Source of the DNA: Pannonibacter indicus
GTDB lineage: Bacteria; Pseudomonadota; Alphaproteobacteria; Rhizobiales; Stappiaceae
DNA length: 64,000 nt
Assembly: GCF_001418225.1 (NCBI RefSeq)
Contig: NZ_LIPT01000005.1
Location: 124,001-188,000, forward strand
Reading direction: 5' to 3'
In this document: positions 26,042-34,924 of the stretch, piece after piece
Position numbering within the stretch: position 1 is the stretch's first letter
Layout of the letters: the number at the start of each line of letters is the position of its first letter
The notes under the pieces: model-generated
Seen by the model: only the letters and a program-made list of their open reading frames with translations
The model's database searches: none
What the model was told of the DNA's origin: nothing
Program-made: the position numbers and the translations under genes

Positions 26042-27625
26042 TTACTCCGCAGCAATCTGGATGGGACGTGGCGCACTCATGCCCGTCTCGGGAAGGGAGG
26101 GCTCTTCGGGCCCCTTGCGGATGGCCTTCAGCAGCAGCTTCACCTCGATCACGAGAAGCACGGTGTAAAGCGCCACGAAACCGGCCAGCGTCAGCAGAAC
26201 CTCCGTGACCGACAGGCTGGACACACCGGCAGCCGTTGTCAGCATGCCTTCGATGATCCACGGCTGGCGGCCATATTCGGCGACAAACCAGCCCATCTCG
26301 CAGGCAAGCCAGGGCAGCGGAATGGCCCAGACAGCCACATGCAGCAGCCAGCGGTGGTTCTGGCGGACCTTTTCCAGCTTGCCGGCCGAGGTGATGTAGA
26401 AGAACACCGCCGTCAGCAGGATGAAGAAGAAGCCGCAGGCGACCATGATGCGGAAGGCATAGAACATCGGCCAGACATTGGGCACGGTGTTCCAGGCGGC
26501 AGCGTCGATCTGTGCCTCCGAAGCCTGCGTCAGCGTGTCCGTGTAGGGCGCAAGCAGATAGCCGTAGCCAAGATCCTGCACATGCTGCTGGAACAGCTCA
26601 CGCTTTTCCGGCGTGTCGTCTCCGGCGCGGATCTCGCGCAAGGTCTCAAGGGCAATGGCGCCGGAGCGGATGCGGTCCTTCGACTGTTCCACCAGATCCT
26701 TGATGCCGGGCATTTCCTGATCCAGCGAGCGGGTGGCGATGAGGCCCATCACGTAAGGCACGTGGATGGCGAAGCTGTTCTCGCGCTTTGCCATGTCCGG
26801 AATGGCGATGATGTTGAAGGAAGCAGGAGCGGGCTCTGTTTCCCACATGGCTTCCATCACGGCCAGCTTCATCTTCTGGTTCGTGTTGGCCTCGTAACCG
26901 CTTTCATCGCCCAGCACGACGACAGACAGGGCAGAGGCAAAGCCGAAGGCGGCGGCCACGGCGATGGAGCGGCGGGCAAGCTCCAGATGGCGGCCTTTCA
27001 GCATGTACCAGGCCGACACGCCCAGCACGAAGAGGGCCGCCGTGACATAACCGGCGGAGACCGTGTGCACGAACTTGGCCTGCGCCACCGGATTGAAGAT
27101 CACATCATAGAAGCTTGCGACTTCCATACGCATGGTGTCGATGTTGAACACCGCACCCACCGGGTGCTGCATCCAGCCATTGGCGATGAGAATCCACAGG
27201 GCGGAGAAATTGGTGCCCAGCGCCATGGCCCAGGTGGCGGTCATATGGCCGCGCGGGGTCATCCTGTCCCAGCCAAAGAAGAACAGCCCGACGAAGGTTG
27301 CCTCCAGGAAGAAGGCCATCAGTCCTTCGATGGCCAGCGGCGCGCCAAAGACATCGCCCACATACTGGCTATAGTAGCTCCAGTTCATGCCGAACTGGAA
27401 CTCCATGGTGAGCCCCGTAGATACGCCCAGCACGAAGTTGATGCCGAACAGCGTGCCCCAGAATTTGACCATGCGCTTCCAGATCTCGCGGCCCGTCATC
27501 ACATAGACGGTTTCCATGACCGCCAGAATGATGGAGAGCCCGAGGGTGAGTGGCACAAAGAGGAAGTGGTAAAGCGCAGTCATGGCAAACTGCAGGCGCG
27601 AGAGTTCTACGACCCCGATATCCAT
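26042..27625 (-). CDS. cydA: Cytochrome d ubiquinol oxidase subunit I
   Basis: 527 residues, the haem- and quinol-binding subunit. Visible CydA features: the LSRLQFAMTALYHFLFVPLTLGLS N-terminus with the haem b595 histidine, GTNFSALWILIANGWMQHPVG and a long quinol loop around residues 240-330. The length and the HPVG/ETMRME-like pattern point to the bd-I type rather than the shorter cyanide-insensitive type. Upstream lies cydC, 256 nt away. Confidence 0.97.
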   Translation of the reverse strand: MDIGVVELSRLQFAMTALYHFLFVPLTLGLSIILAVMETVYVMTGREIWKRMVKFWGTLFGINFVLGVSTGLTMEFQFGMNWSYYSQYVGDVFGAPLAIEGLMAFFLEATFVGLFFFGWDRMTPRGHMTATWAMALGTNFSALWILIANGWMQHPVGAVFNIDTMRMEVASFYDVIFNPVAQAKFVHTVSAGYVTAALFVLGVSAWYMLKGRHLELARRSIAVAAAFGFASALSVVVLGDESGYEANTNQKMKLAVMEAMWETEPAPASFNIIAIPDMAKRENSFAIHVPYVMGLIATRSLDQEMPGIKDLVEQSKDRIRSGAIALETLREIRAGDDTPEKRELFQQHVQDLGYGYLLAPYTDTLTQASEAQIDAAAWNTVPNVWPMFYAFRIMVACGFFFILLTAVFFYITSAGKLEKVRQNHRWLLHVAVWAIPLPWLACEMGWFVAEYGRQPWIIEGMLTTAAGVSSLSVTEVLLTLAGFVALYTVLLVIEVKLLLKAIRKGPEEPSLPETGMSAPRPIQIAAE

Positions 27626-27867
27626 GGCTTGTCTCCCGTCCCGGACTGGCGTGAGAGCCCCATCTCACGTTCTGCCGGCGACATAGTTTCGGATTAGACA
27701 AACAATAATATACCGCTGATGGACGTTTTGTTACCAGCAGTTGCCGCGGCGGTTTCGCGCAGGTGCACCAAGGTCCAGCCCGTAGGGAATTTCAGACTGA
27801 TGACACCTTAATTTCAAAGGCTTCGCCCCCTCTTGATACGTAAAAGCCCCGATTTCAGACAATTGAT

Positions 27868-27885
27868 GCGCCTGATCGAGATCAA
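27868..27885. promoter_or_regulatory. FNR/Anr-like palindrome upstream of cydA
   Basis: CTGAT-CGAG-ATCAA (27872-27885) differs from the FNR consensus TTGAT-N4-ATCAA at one base. It overlaps the cydC stop codon and is centred about 253 bp upstream of the cydA start, far for classical activation, so a promoter in 27700-27860 would be required. Confidence 0.4.
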
Positions 27886-29546
27886 GACTGGCGGAAGTGC
27901 AGAACGCGAGTGGCGCGGTCCATTTCACGTCTCTGATGCGAGATCATCAGGACGGCAGAGTCGCCGCGCAGGCTTTCAATCGTATCGAGCACGCGGGCAG
28001 CGCTTTGCGGATCGAGCCCTTCCGTCACCTCGTCCAGCAGCCAGAGGCGGGGATGCTGCAAGAGCGCCCGGGCCAGCGTGAAGCGCCGGGCCTCGCCGCC
28101 GGAAAGGCCGGTGCTGCCCTGCCCCAGGGGGCTCAGCAACCCCTCCGGCCGGGCAGCGATGACATCCTGAAGACCCACCTGCTCCAGCGCCTGCCACATC
28201 TCGTCCGGGGTAGCCTCCGGGGCGGCAAGACGCAGGTTTTCGGCCACCGTACCGGCGAAGAGGACGGGCTTTTGCGTGACCACGGCGGCAGAGCGCCGCA
28301 GGGCAGCCTCCTCCAGAGCTTCGAGGGGCTGACCCTCCAGCCAGATCTGGCCGCTGTCTGGCGGTATCAGGCGGCTGGCGAGGGCCAGAACCGTGGACTT
28401 GCCGCAGCCGCTGGGTCCGGCAAGGCAAAGCCATTCGCCCGGCGCAACCGTGAGGCTGAAATCCTCCAGCACGGGGCGGATGGCGCCGGGATAGGTGAAG
28501 CTGACCGATGAAAGTGCCAGCACGGCGCCAGCGGGGGCGGTTCCGGCATAAGAGGCCGCAGCAGGTTCCGCCGGACGGACATCCGCACCGGCGGCAAGCG
28601 GCACCAGCCGGTCCGCCGCGCGGCGGCTGCGGGTGAAGGCGGCAAGGCCGGGCAGCAAGCCGGCCAGCGTTTCAGCCAAGGCCAGCGAGGCCAGAATGAC
28701 ACCTGCGGCAATGGCAGCGCCCGCCAGCCCGCCTTCCACTTCACGTGCCATCACGGCCAGCGCAATGGCGGCAATCGCTTGCCCCGAGGCCATGACGGCA
28801 AGTTCCGCACGGGAGGTGACATGCTCGATGCGGCGGGCAGCCTTGGCGCGGCGCCGGTCTGCGGAAAGAACTGCCTCCACCGGCTGCTCCAGCCCGCCAT
28901 AGACGGCAAGATCGCGGCGGCCAGCCACGAGATCAACGGTGCGCAGGCGTATCGCCTCTTCGGCCGCTTCCACCCTTCGCGCCTCCCCTGCCATGCCTGG
29001 TGCCATCACCCGGCGGGCAGCGCCCAGCAGCACCAGCGGGCCAAGCAGCACCAGCAGCAGCGCGGCGGGCACAAGGCTGGCGGCCATGAGCGCTGCCACC
29101 GCCAGCACGGCGGCAAGGGCTGCGGCAGGCACGGCAAGGCGCAGATAGACCCGGTCGAGCTGCTCGATATCCAGCGTCAGGCGCGAGAGCTTCAGGCCGC
29201 TGCGGCTCTGTTGGGCGCTGGCGGCGCGGCGGTGGGCAAAGCCGGTAAAGACACGGGCGCGCAGATCCGCCAGAAAACGGAAGGTGGCGTCATGGGTCAG
29301 CACCCGCTCACCATAGCGCCCGGCGGTGCGGGCAATGGCAAAGGCACGGATCAGGGCACTGGGAACGAAATAGTTGACCATCGTGCCCGCCACACCGGCG
29401 AGTGCACAGGCGGTGATGAACCAGCCGGAGACACCAAGCAGCAGGAAACCCGCCAGCGCAGGGACGAGGGCAGCCGCGAGCCCCAGCAGGAAACTGGCAC
29501 GGCCAGCGGCAAATTGCAGGCGCAGCAGCTGGAGAAGGGATCTCAT
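27882..29546 (-). CDS. cydC: Thiol reductant ABC exporter subunit CydC
   Basis: 554 residues: an N-terminal six-helix ABC exporter domain and a C-terminal ATPase with Walker A GPSGCGKSTVLALAS, signature LSGGEARRFTLARALL and Walker B LWLLDEVTEGLD. With CydD it exports cysteine or glutathione to the periplasm, needed for bd oxidase assembly. ATG 29546 overlaps the cydD stop by 4 nt (ATGA). Confidence 0.95.
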   Translation of the reverse strand: MRSLLQLLRLQFAAGRASFLLGLAAALVPALAGFLLLGVSGWFITACALAGVAGTMVNYFVPSALIRAFAIARTAGRYGERVLTHDATFRFLADLRARVFTGFAHRRAASAQQSRSGLKLSRLTLDIEQLDRVYLRLAVPAAALAAVLAVAALMAASLVPAALLLVLLGPLVLLGAARRVMAPGMAGEARRVEAAEEAIRLRTVDLVAGRRDLAVYGGLEQPVEAVLSADRRRAKAARRIEHVTSRAELAVMASGQAIAAIALAVMAREVEGGLAGAAIAAGVILASLALAETLAGLLPGLAAFTRSRRAADRLVPLAAGADVRPAEPAAASYAGTAPAGAVLALSSVSFTYPGAIRPVLEDFSLTVAPGEWLCLAGPSGCGKSTVLALASRLIPPDSGQIWLEGQPLEALEEAALRRSAAVVTQKPVLFAGTVAENLRLAAPEATPDEMWQALEQVGLQDVIAARPEGLLSPLGQGSTGLSGGEARRFTLARALLQHPRLWLLDEVTEGLDPQSAARVLDTIESLRGDSAVLMISHQRREMDRATRVLHFRQS

Positions 29547-31351
29547 TCGGCCACCTCCGGCAGGCTCTGGGGCTCAAGATCGAACACCCGGCCCGGCAGT
29601 GCGAGCAGCGCCGGATCGTGGCTGGCGATGAGCGCGCTGCGGCCCCGGCACAGGACTTTAAGGCCCGCGATGACGACGGCCGCTGTGTCCTCATCGAGCC
29701 CGGCGGTGGGCTCGTCTGCCAGCACCAGCAGCGGATCAGGCCGCAGCATGGCGCGGGCAAGGGCAATGCGGCGCGCTTCGCCAACCGACAGGCCGAAGCC
29801 ATCCTCGCCCAAGCTGGTGGACAGGCCGCGCGGCATCTGCTCGACAAGAGTTTTAGCCCCTGCCAGTTCCAGCGCAGCCCAGATGCCGGCATCTGTGGCG
29901 TCTGGCGCGGCGCGGCGCAGATTGGCCCGCACGGAACCGAAGAACAGGCGCGGATCCTGCGACAGCCAGGCAATGCGGCTGCGCCAGAGCCGCTGGTCCA
30001 GCGCGGAAAGCGGCGTGCCGCTGATCAGGATTTCGCCCGACAGCGGCGGATTGAGACCGATGAGCGCGTCCATCAGTGTGGACTTGCCCGAGCCGCTCGG
30101 CCCGCGCAGATGCAGCAGTTCACCCGGACGCAGATCAAGATCAAGTCCGGCGAGTACTGCCCGGTTCTCGTGACCAAGCGCGGCAGAGCGGAACGTGACG
30201 GCCACCGGCCCGGCAGGCGGCGTCACGGCTGGCTGAGCCGCAGTGGCGGCTGCATCTTCCTCCGCCATTGGCAGGAGCGCCAGATGCCCGGCTGCGGCCT
30301 GCGCGCCCGCCTTGTCGTGATAGGCCGCGGCAAAGGCACGCAGGGGCGAGAAGAACTCCGGTGCCAGCAGCAGCACGAACAGGCCGGACCACAGGTCAAC
30401 CGGTGCACCCCATGTGCCGAAGTTGAGCTGCCCGAGCAGGGAAAAACCAACATAGACGGCGACAAAGGCAACGCCCAGCGCGCTGAACAGCTCCAGAACG
30501 GTGGAGGAGAGGAAGGCAATGCGCAGCACCTTCATGGTTGCCACGCGGAAGGACTGCCCGGCCTCTGCCACCTGCCGGCCCGTGCGCTCTGCCGCGCCCA
30601 GAAGCTTGAGGGTTTCGAGCCCGGCCAGCCGGTCCATCAGAAAACCGCCGAGCTGGGTCAGTTCGCCCTGCTGTTCGTCAGAGGCCGATCGTGCCCGCAT
30701 GCCGATGAGCGCCATGAAAAGCGGGATCATGGGACTTGCCACCAGCAGGATCACGGCCACGAACCAGTTGACCCAGAAGCTGATGAGCAGAATCGCGAGC
30801 GGCGCCAGAACCAGCCGGATGCGGACCGGCAGGAAGCGGCGGATATAGGGGCCTACGGCCTCCACCTGATCGGTGACGGCGGCCGCTACCGCGCCGCTGA
30901 CCGGCAGTTGTGCGGCAGGCCCCGCCTTGGCGAGGCCAGTGAGCAGGCGGCGGCGCAGGGTGGCTTTCACCCGCTCGGAGGCGTCAAAGGCAAGGCGGCT
31001 AGCAGCAAGGGAGAGCGCGTAACGCAGGACAGCCAGCAGGATGACAATGCCGGCCATCACCTGCGCCGTTTCAAGGGAAGACAGCGGCGTGGGCCAGCCG
31101 GGCAGCTTCAGGGCAACGGGAAAGGCAATCTGCACCACTGCCGTGGCAATGGCGGCGGCCTGGACAATCCAGAGACAATCAGCAAGCCCGGCCAGCATCC
31201 CGGCCCGGGCGATGGTCCGGCGCTCCGGTGCCGTGATGGCGCGAAGAAGTTCCGTTCCGGCCGGAACGGGTTGTGCTGCGGCCTTGACGGCCTCCACGCC
31301 ATGCGCCGCGCAGCCGTCCGCTGCGGTGTGGGCGCTTGTCTGCTCACTCAT
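29543..31351 (-). CDS. cydD: Thiol reductant ABC exporter subunit CydD
   Basis: 602 residues: a six-helix membrane domain (FWVNWFVAVILLVASPMIPLFMALIG) and an ATPase with Walker A GPSGSGKSTLMDAL, signature [16 protein letters not shown] and Walker B LLVLADEPTAGLD. It is the partner of CydC. ATG 31351 (MSEQ) is preferred to the frame start at 31396 because the intervening residues are not family-like. A promoter-like sequence lies about 95 nt upstream, so the whole cydDCABX block may be one unit with an internal promoter before cydA. Confidence 0.94.
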   Translation of the reverse strand: MSEQTSAHTAADGCAAHGVEAVKAAAQPVPAGTELLRAITAPERRTIARAGMLAGLADCLWIVQAAAIATAVVQIAFPVALKLPGWPTPLSSLETAQVMAGIVILLAVLRYALSLAASRLAFDASERVKATLRRRLLTGLAKAGPAAQLPVSGAVAAAVTDQVEAVGPYIRRFLPVRIRLVLAPLAILLISFWVNWFVAVILLVASPMIPLFMALIGMRARSASDEQQGELTQLGGFLMDRLAGLETLKLLGAAERTGRQVAEAGQSFRVATMKVLRIAFLSSTVLELFSALGVAFVAVYVGFSLLGQLNFGTWGAPVDLWSGLFVLLLAPEFFSPLRAFAAAYHDKAGAQAAAGHLALLPMAEEDAAATAAQPAVTPPAGPVAVTFRSAALGHENRAVLAGLDLDLRPGELLHLRGPSGSGKSTLMDALIGLNPPLSGEILISGTPLSALDQRLWRSRIAWLSQDPRLFFGSVRANLRRAAPDATDAGIWAALELAGAKTLVEQMPRGLSTSLGEDGFGLSVGEARRIALARAMLRPDPLLVLADEPTAGLDEDTAAVVIAGLKVLCRGRSALIASHDPALLALPGRVFDLEPQSLPEVAE

Positions 31352-31445
31352 GCGTTTCCTGACCGGCCGCACGAAGCAGCCTTGTCTGTCCCCCAACAGG
31401 GCCAGCCGCCATGCGGGTCACGGCAGCCAGCTTTACCTTGGTCCG

Positions 31446-31473
31446 GTTATAGACTGGCCACAGAGGGAGGCAA
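31446..31473 (-). promoter_or_regulatory. Putative sigma70 promoter of cydDC
   Basis: On the minus strand: TTGCCT (31473-31468), a 16-nt spacer, TATAAC (31451-31446). Predicted transcription start near 31439, about 88 nt before the cydD ATG. The whole gap 31352-31753 (402 bp) has no gene; it holds this promoter, a long hairpin and the mmsA terminator. Confidence 0.5.
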
Positions 31474-31566
31474 CTTGGGAAAAAAACGCGTTTTGTCGCA
31501 TTTGGGCAGGAAACTTCCGATGGCCTGCCCCGTTCCCCTCGCTCCGTCCTGCCATGACTTGATCAT

Positions 31567-31651
31567 GGCATCCATGCCATGCCGTTCCTGCCTGCGCCGG
31601 GGTGCGCAAGTTTCCGGGCACCCCGCAGAGAGAGGGCACGGCATGGATGCC
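31567..31651. repeat. Long imperfect hairpin, REP-like
   Basis: Outer arms GGCATCCATGCC (31567-31578) and GGCATGGATGCC (31640-31651) pair perfectly over 12 bp; inner arms GGGGTGC (31599-31605) and GCACCCC (31618-31624) close a 12-nt loop, with partial pairing between. It lies between the cydD promoter and the mmsA terminator. Confidence 0.5.
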
Positions 31652-31702
31652 ACGGTCTGGGCCGTGGCATGGCGGAGGTGGAGGGGCAGTGATGGGGCAA
31701 AG

Positions 31703-31733
31703 ACAAAAAGGGCGGCCACAGGGACCGCCCTTT
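31703..31733 (-). terminator. Intrinsic terminator of mmsA
   Basis: Reading the minus strand, AAAGGGCGG (31733-31725) pairs with CCGCCCTTT (31715-31707), followed by TTGTCTTT. It begins 20 nt past the mmsA stop codon. Confidence 0.88.
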
Positions 31734-31753
31734 CCAATTCAATCTGAACCGGA

Positions 31754-33253
31754 TCAGCGCATCGTCGGGATGACGAATTCGGCACCGTCCTTGATGCCCG
31801 ACGGCCAGCGGGAGGTGACCGTCTTGGTGCGGGTATAGAACCTGAAGGCATCTGGGCCGTGCTGGTTCAGGTCGCCGAAGCCGGACTTCTTCCAGCCGCC
31901 GAAGGTGTGGTAGGCGAGCGGAACCGGGATCGGCACGTTGATGCCGACCATGCCGATGTTGATGCGCGAGGCAAAGTCACGGGCGGCATCACCATCACGG
32001 GTGAAGATGGCAGCACCGTTGCCGTATTCATGGCTCATGGGCAGGTCGATGGCTTCCTCATAGGTCTTGGCACGGACGACGGAAAGAACCGGGCCGAAGA
32101 TCTCGGTCTTGTAGATCTCCATGTCCTTGGTGACGTTGTCGAACAGGCAGCCGCCGATGAAATAGCCGTTCTCATAGCCCTGAAGCTTGAAGCCTCGGCC
32201 ATCAACGACAAGCCTGGCGCCTTCCGCAACGCCCTTGTCGACGAGCCCCTTGACGCGGGTATAGGCATCCTTCGTGACCAGCGGACCGAAGTCGATGTCG
32301 TTGCCGCCGGTGTAAGGCCCGATCTTGAGGCTCTCGACGCGGGGGGCAAGCTTGGCGATAAGGCGGTCTGCCGTGTCTTCGCCCACCGGAACGGCCACGG
32401 AAATGGCCATGCAGCGCTCGCCTGCCGCGCCATAGCCGGCGCCGACCAGAGCATCCACCGCCTGATCCATGTCAGCATCCGGCATGATGATCATGTGGTT
32501 CTTGGCGCCGCCGAAGCACTGCACGCGCTTGCCGGCCGCGCAGCCGCGCGAATAGACGTAATGGGCGATTGCGGTGGAGCCGACGAAGCCGACGGCCTGG
32601 ATGATATCGTCGTCCAGAATGGCGTCCACGCTGTCCTTGTCACCGTTGACCACGTTGAGGATACCGGCAGGCAGGCCAGCCTCGATCATCAGTTCGGCCA
32701 GCATCAGCGGCACGGAAGGATCGCGCTCGGAAGGCTTCAGAATGAAGGCATTGCCAGCAGCGATGGCCGGGCAGAACTTCCACATCGGGATCATGGCCGG
32801 AAAGTTGAACGGGGTGATGCCTGCGACAACGCCGAGGGGCTGGCGCATGGAATACATGTCGATGCCGGGGCCAGCGCCTTCGGTGAACTCACCCTTCATC
32901 AGGTGCGGCGCGCCGATGCAGAATTCGGCCACTTCGAGACCGCGGATCACGTCGCCCTTGGCGTCCGGAATGGTCTTGCCATGCTCGCGGGACAGGGCCT
33001 CGGCCAGCTTGTCCATGTCGCGGTGCAGAAGATCGACGAACTTCATCAGCACGCGGGCGCGCTTCTGCGGGTTCTGCGCGGCCCAGGCGGGCTGGGCGGC
33101 AGCGGCATTTTCGACGGCCGCGCGCAGCTCGGCCTTGGTGGCCAGCGCCACTTGCGCCTGAACTTCACCGGTTGCCGGGTTGAAGACATCGGCAAAGCGG
33201 CCAGACGTGCCCTCCACATGCTTGCCGCCGATGAAATGTCCGATCTTGCGCAT
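31754..33253 (-). CDS. mmsA: CoA-acylating methylmalonate-semialdehyde dehydrogenase
   Basis: 499 residues, aldehyde dehydrogenase superfamily. It oxidises methylmalonate or malonate semialdehyde to propionyl- or acetyl-CoA in valine and inositol catabolism. Conserved segments: MRKIGHFIGGKHVEGTSGRF at the N-terminus, PFNFPAMIPMWKFCPAIAAGNAFILKPSE, FVGSTAIAHYVY, and AGERCMAISVAVPVG carrying the catalytic cysteine. ATG 33253 is the family start; the frame runs on to 33697 across the divergent regulator. Other mms or iol genes are not adjacent. Confidence 0.96.
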   Translation of the reverse strand: MRKIGHFIGGKHVEGTSGRFADVFNPATGEVQAQVALATKAELRAAVENAAAAQPAWAAQNPQKRARVLMKFVDLLHRDMDKLAEALSREHGKTIPDAKGDVIRGLEVAEFCIGAPHLMKGEFTEGAGPGIDMYSMRQPLGVVAGITPFNFPAMIPMWKFCPAIAAGNAFILKPSERDPSVPLMLAELMIEAGLPAGILNVVNGDKDSVDAILDDDIIQAVGFVGSTAIAHYVYSRGCAAGKRVQCFGGAKNHMIIMPDADMDQAVDALVGAGYGAAGERCMAISVAVPVGEDTADRLIAKLAPRVESLKIGPYTGGNDIDFGPLVTKDAYTRVKGLVDKGVAEGARLVVDGRGFKLQGYENGYFIGGCLFDNVTKDMEIYKTEIFGPVLSVVRAKTYEEAIDLPMSHEYGNGAAIFTRDGDAARDFASRINIGMVGINVPIPVPLAYHTFGGWKKSGFGDLNQHGPDAFRFYTRTKTVTSRWPSGIKDGAEFVIPTMR

Positions 33254-33321
33254 CTGCTGTCCTCCGGGCTGGAGATGCCTCGCATGGCATCTCTTTTGAT
33301 GCCCTTGTCTTGCCTGTGTTA

Positions 33322-33372
33322 TTTTGCAAAAACAACAACGCATTTCCCGCAACCGCTGTGCATTTTTGCACA
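33322..33372. promoter_or_regulatory. Two palindromes in the mmsA-LysR divergent promoter
   Basis: TTTTGCAAAA (33322-33331, perfect palindrome) and TGTGCA-TTTT-TGCACA (33357-33372, perfect 6-bp arms) lie in the 133-bp spacer, both built on a TGCA core. They are plausible binding sites for the adjacent LysR-type regulator; inference from position and symmetry. Confidence 0.5.
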
Positions 33373-33386
33373 TCCAGGGGCACTGC

Positions 33387-34268
33387 ATGAACTGGGATGA
33401 CCTGAGGATCTTTCTGGCTGTCGCCCGCTCGGGCCAGATGCTGGGCGCCGCAAAGCGGCTGGGGGTGAACCATGCCACTGTTGCCCGGCGGCTGACCGCG
33501 CTGGAAGACTGCCTGAACACACGGCTGGTGGAGCGCGGCACGGCCGGGTGCAGCCTGACGGAAGCGGGCGAACGGCTGCTGCCCGCAGCCGAGCGGATGG
33601 AGGCGGAGCTTCTGGCGGCCAGTTCCAGCCTGTCCGGCACGCATCCGGGCATCAGCGGCACGGTACGCATCGGCGCGCCTGATGGCTTTGGCGTCACCTA
33701 TCTCGCTCCGCGCCTCGCCCGGCTGACACGGGCGCATCCGGGGCTGACCATCCAGCTTGTCCCCATGCCGCGCTCCTTTTCGCTCTCCCGGCGCGAGGCG
33801 GATATTGCGGTGACCATCGAGCGGCCTGAGCATGGGCGGCTGGTGGCGGCGAAACTTGTCGACTATGCCCTCGGCCTTTATGCCTCGACAGAGTACCTCG
33901 CCCGGCGCGGCGCGCCGCAGACGCTGGCGGATCTTTCTGAACACGATCTCGTCGGCTCGGTGGAAGACCTCATCTATTCCCCTGCCCTCAATTATGCTGC
34001 GGACTTCACCCGCAACTGGACATCGCGCTTCGAAATCGCCTCGGCGCTTGGTCAGACGGAGGCTGTGCGGGCCGGGGCTGGCATCGGCATTCTCCACGCC
34101 TTCATTGCCCGCAATGATGCAAACCTCAGGCCCGTTCTGCCAGATGTGCAGGTGAAGCGCGCTTACTGGATGGTGACGCACGAAAGCTCCCGCCCGCTGC
34201 GCCACATCGCCGCCGTTCAGGACTTCCTGCGCGCCTGTGTGGCGGAGGACAGGGCTATGTTCGGGTGA
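33387..34268 (+). CDS. LysR family transcriptional regulator
   Basis: 293 residues. N-terminal winged helix-turn-helix (MNWDDLRIFLAVARSGQMLGAAKRLGVNHATVARRLTALE) and a periplasmic-binding-type effector domain. Divergent from mmsA with palindromes between, so it probably controls mmsA and itself. ATG 33387 matches the usual LysR N-terminus; the frame opens earlier at 33324. Confidence 0.93.
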   Translation: MNWDDLRIFLAVARSGQMLGAAKRLGVNHATVARRLTALEDCLNTRLVERGTAGCSLTEAGERLLPAAERMEAELLAASSSLSGTHPGISGTVRIGAPDGFGVTYLAPRLARLTRAHPGLTIQLVPMPRSFSLSRREADIAVTIERPEHGRLVAAKLVDYALGLYASTEYLARRGAPQTLADLSEHDLVGSVEDLIYSPALNYAADFTRNWTSRFEIASALGQTEAVRAGAGIGILHAFIARNDANLRPVLPDVQVKRAYWMVTHESSRPLRHIAAVQDFLRACVAEDRAMFG

Positions 34269-34280
34269 GGCACGGGAAGC

Positions 34281-34802
34281 TTATGACCGCTCCACCGTTT
34301 CGAGGAAGGCCCTGACCTCCGCAAGATTTTTCAGGCGGTGCACTGTCAGATGCGGCGGCGGGGATTGCCAGACCTCCAGCAGCTTTGCGCGGGCGGAGTG
34401 CCGGGTCGTCCAGATGAAATGCAGGAACTTGAATGTTTCCTTGCTGAACTGCTCCGGGCAGCCTTCCGTCAGGTCCGGACGGCTCTGCCCGCGGTAGCGC
34501 CAGCTGCGGCGCAGCACCCGGGCCATGCGCAGCCAGACCGGCACATCCAGCCAGATGAAGGTATCCGCCCGGGTGATCCGTTCAGGATAGGTGCGCGAAT
34601 GGCCGCCCTCGAAGATCCAGCGCTCCTGCCGGTGGACTTCGCTGGTCAAACGGTCCTTGTCTTCCTTGCTGCGCTCGACCCAGCCCGGCAGCCAATGGAT
34701 CTGGTCCATGTGGAAGACGGGCAGGCCCGTGCGCTCGCCCAGTTGCCGTGCCAGGATGCTTTTGCCCGAACCGGGGCCGCCAACAATCATCACGCGCTGC
34801 AT
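34281..34802 (-). CDS. P-loop kinase, FlaR-type topology-modulation family
   Basis: 173 residues, small AAA/adenylate-kinase-like fold. Walker A MIVGGPGSGKSILARQLGE, then the family patterns LPVFHMDQIHWLPGWV and RWIFEGGHSRTYPERITRADTFIWLDVP. Proteins of this group are annotated as DNA topology modulation protein FlaR or as AAA ATPases; the true substrate is unknown. Convergent with the LysR gene (12-nt gap). Confidence 0.85.
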   Translation of the reverse strand: MQRVMIVGGPGSGKSILARQLGERTGLPVFHMDQIHWLPGWVERSKEDKDRLTSEVHRQERWIFEGGHSRTYPERITRADTFIWLDVPVWLRMARVLRRSWRYRGQSRPDLTEGCPEQFSKETFKFLHFIWTTRHSARAKLLEVWQSPPPHLTVHRLKNLAEVRAFLETVERS

Positions 34803-34826
34803 GTTCTGTCTCTGGTGAAGTGGAAG

Positions 34827-34851
34827 GGAACGGGAGAGGAAACGGACTGTT
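34827..34851 (+). promoter_or_regulatory. Possible EcfG/RpoE2-type stress promoter of the pirin gene
   Basis: GGAAC (34827-34831), a 17-nt spacer, GTT (34849-34851), 73 nt before the pirin ATG. It matches the loose consensus GGAAC-N16/17-GTT of the general stress sigma factor. The short motif gives a high chance of coincidence. Confidence 0.3.
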
Positions 34852-34924
34852 CAATGGACAGGCCGGACGAGGAAGGCCACCTTAAAGTTCAAATATGGCA
34901 AGGGTTCGCACAAGGAGAAAGACG

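Noticed and set aside
26036-27697. 553-codon open frame on the plus strand
   Set aside because: It is antisense to cydA.
29618-31747. 709-codon open frame on the plus strand
   Set aside because: It is antisense to cydD and cydC.
31352-31753. Small RNA or gene in the 402-bp cydD-mmsA gap
   Set aside because: Only the promoter, hairpin repeat and terminator could be supported; no frame with a plausible ribosome site was seen.
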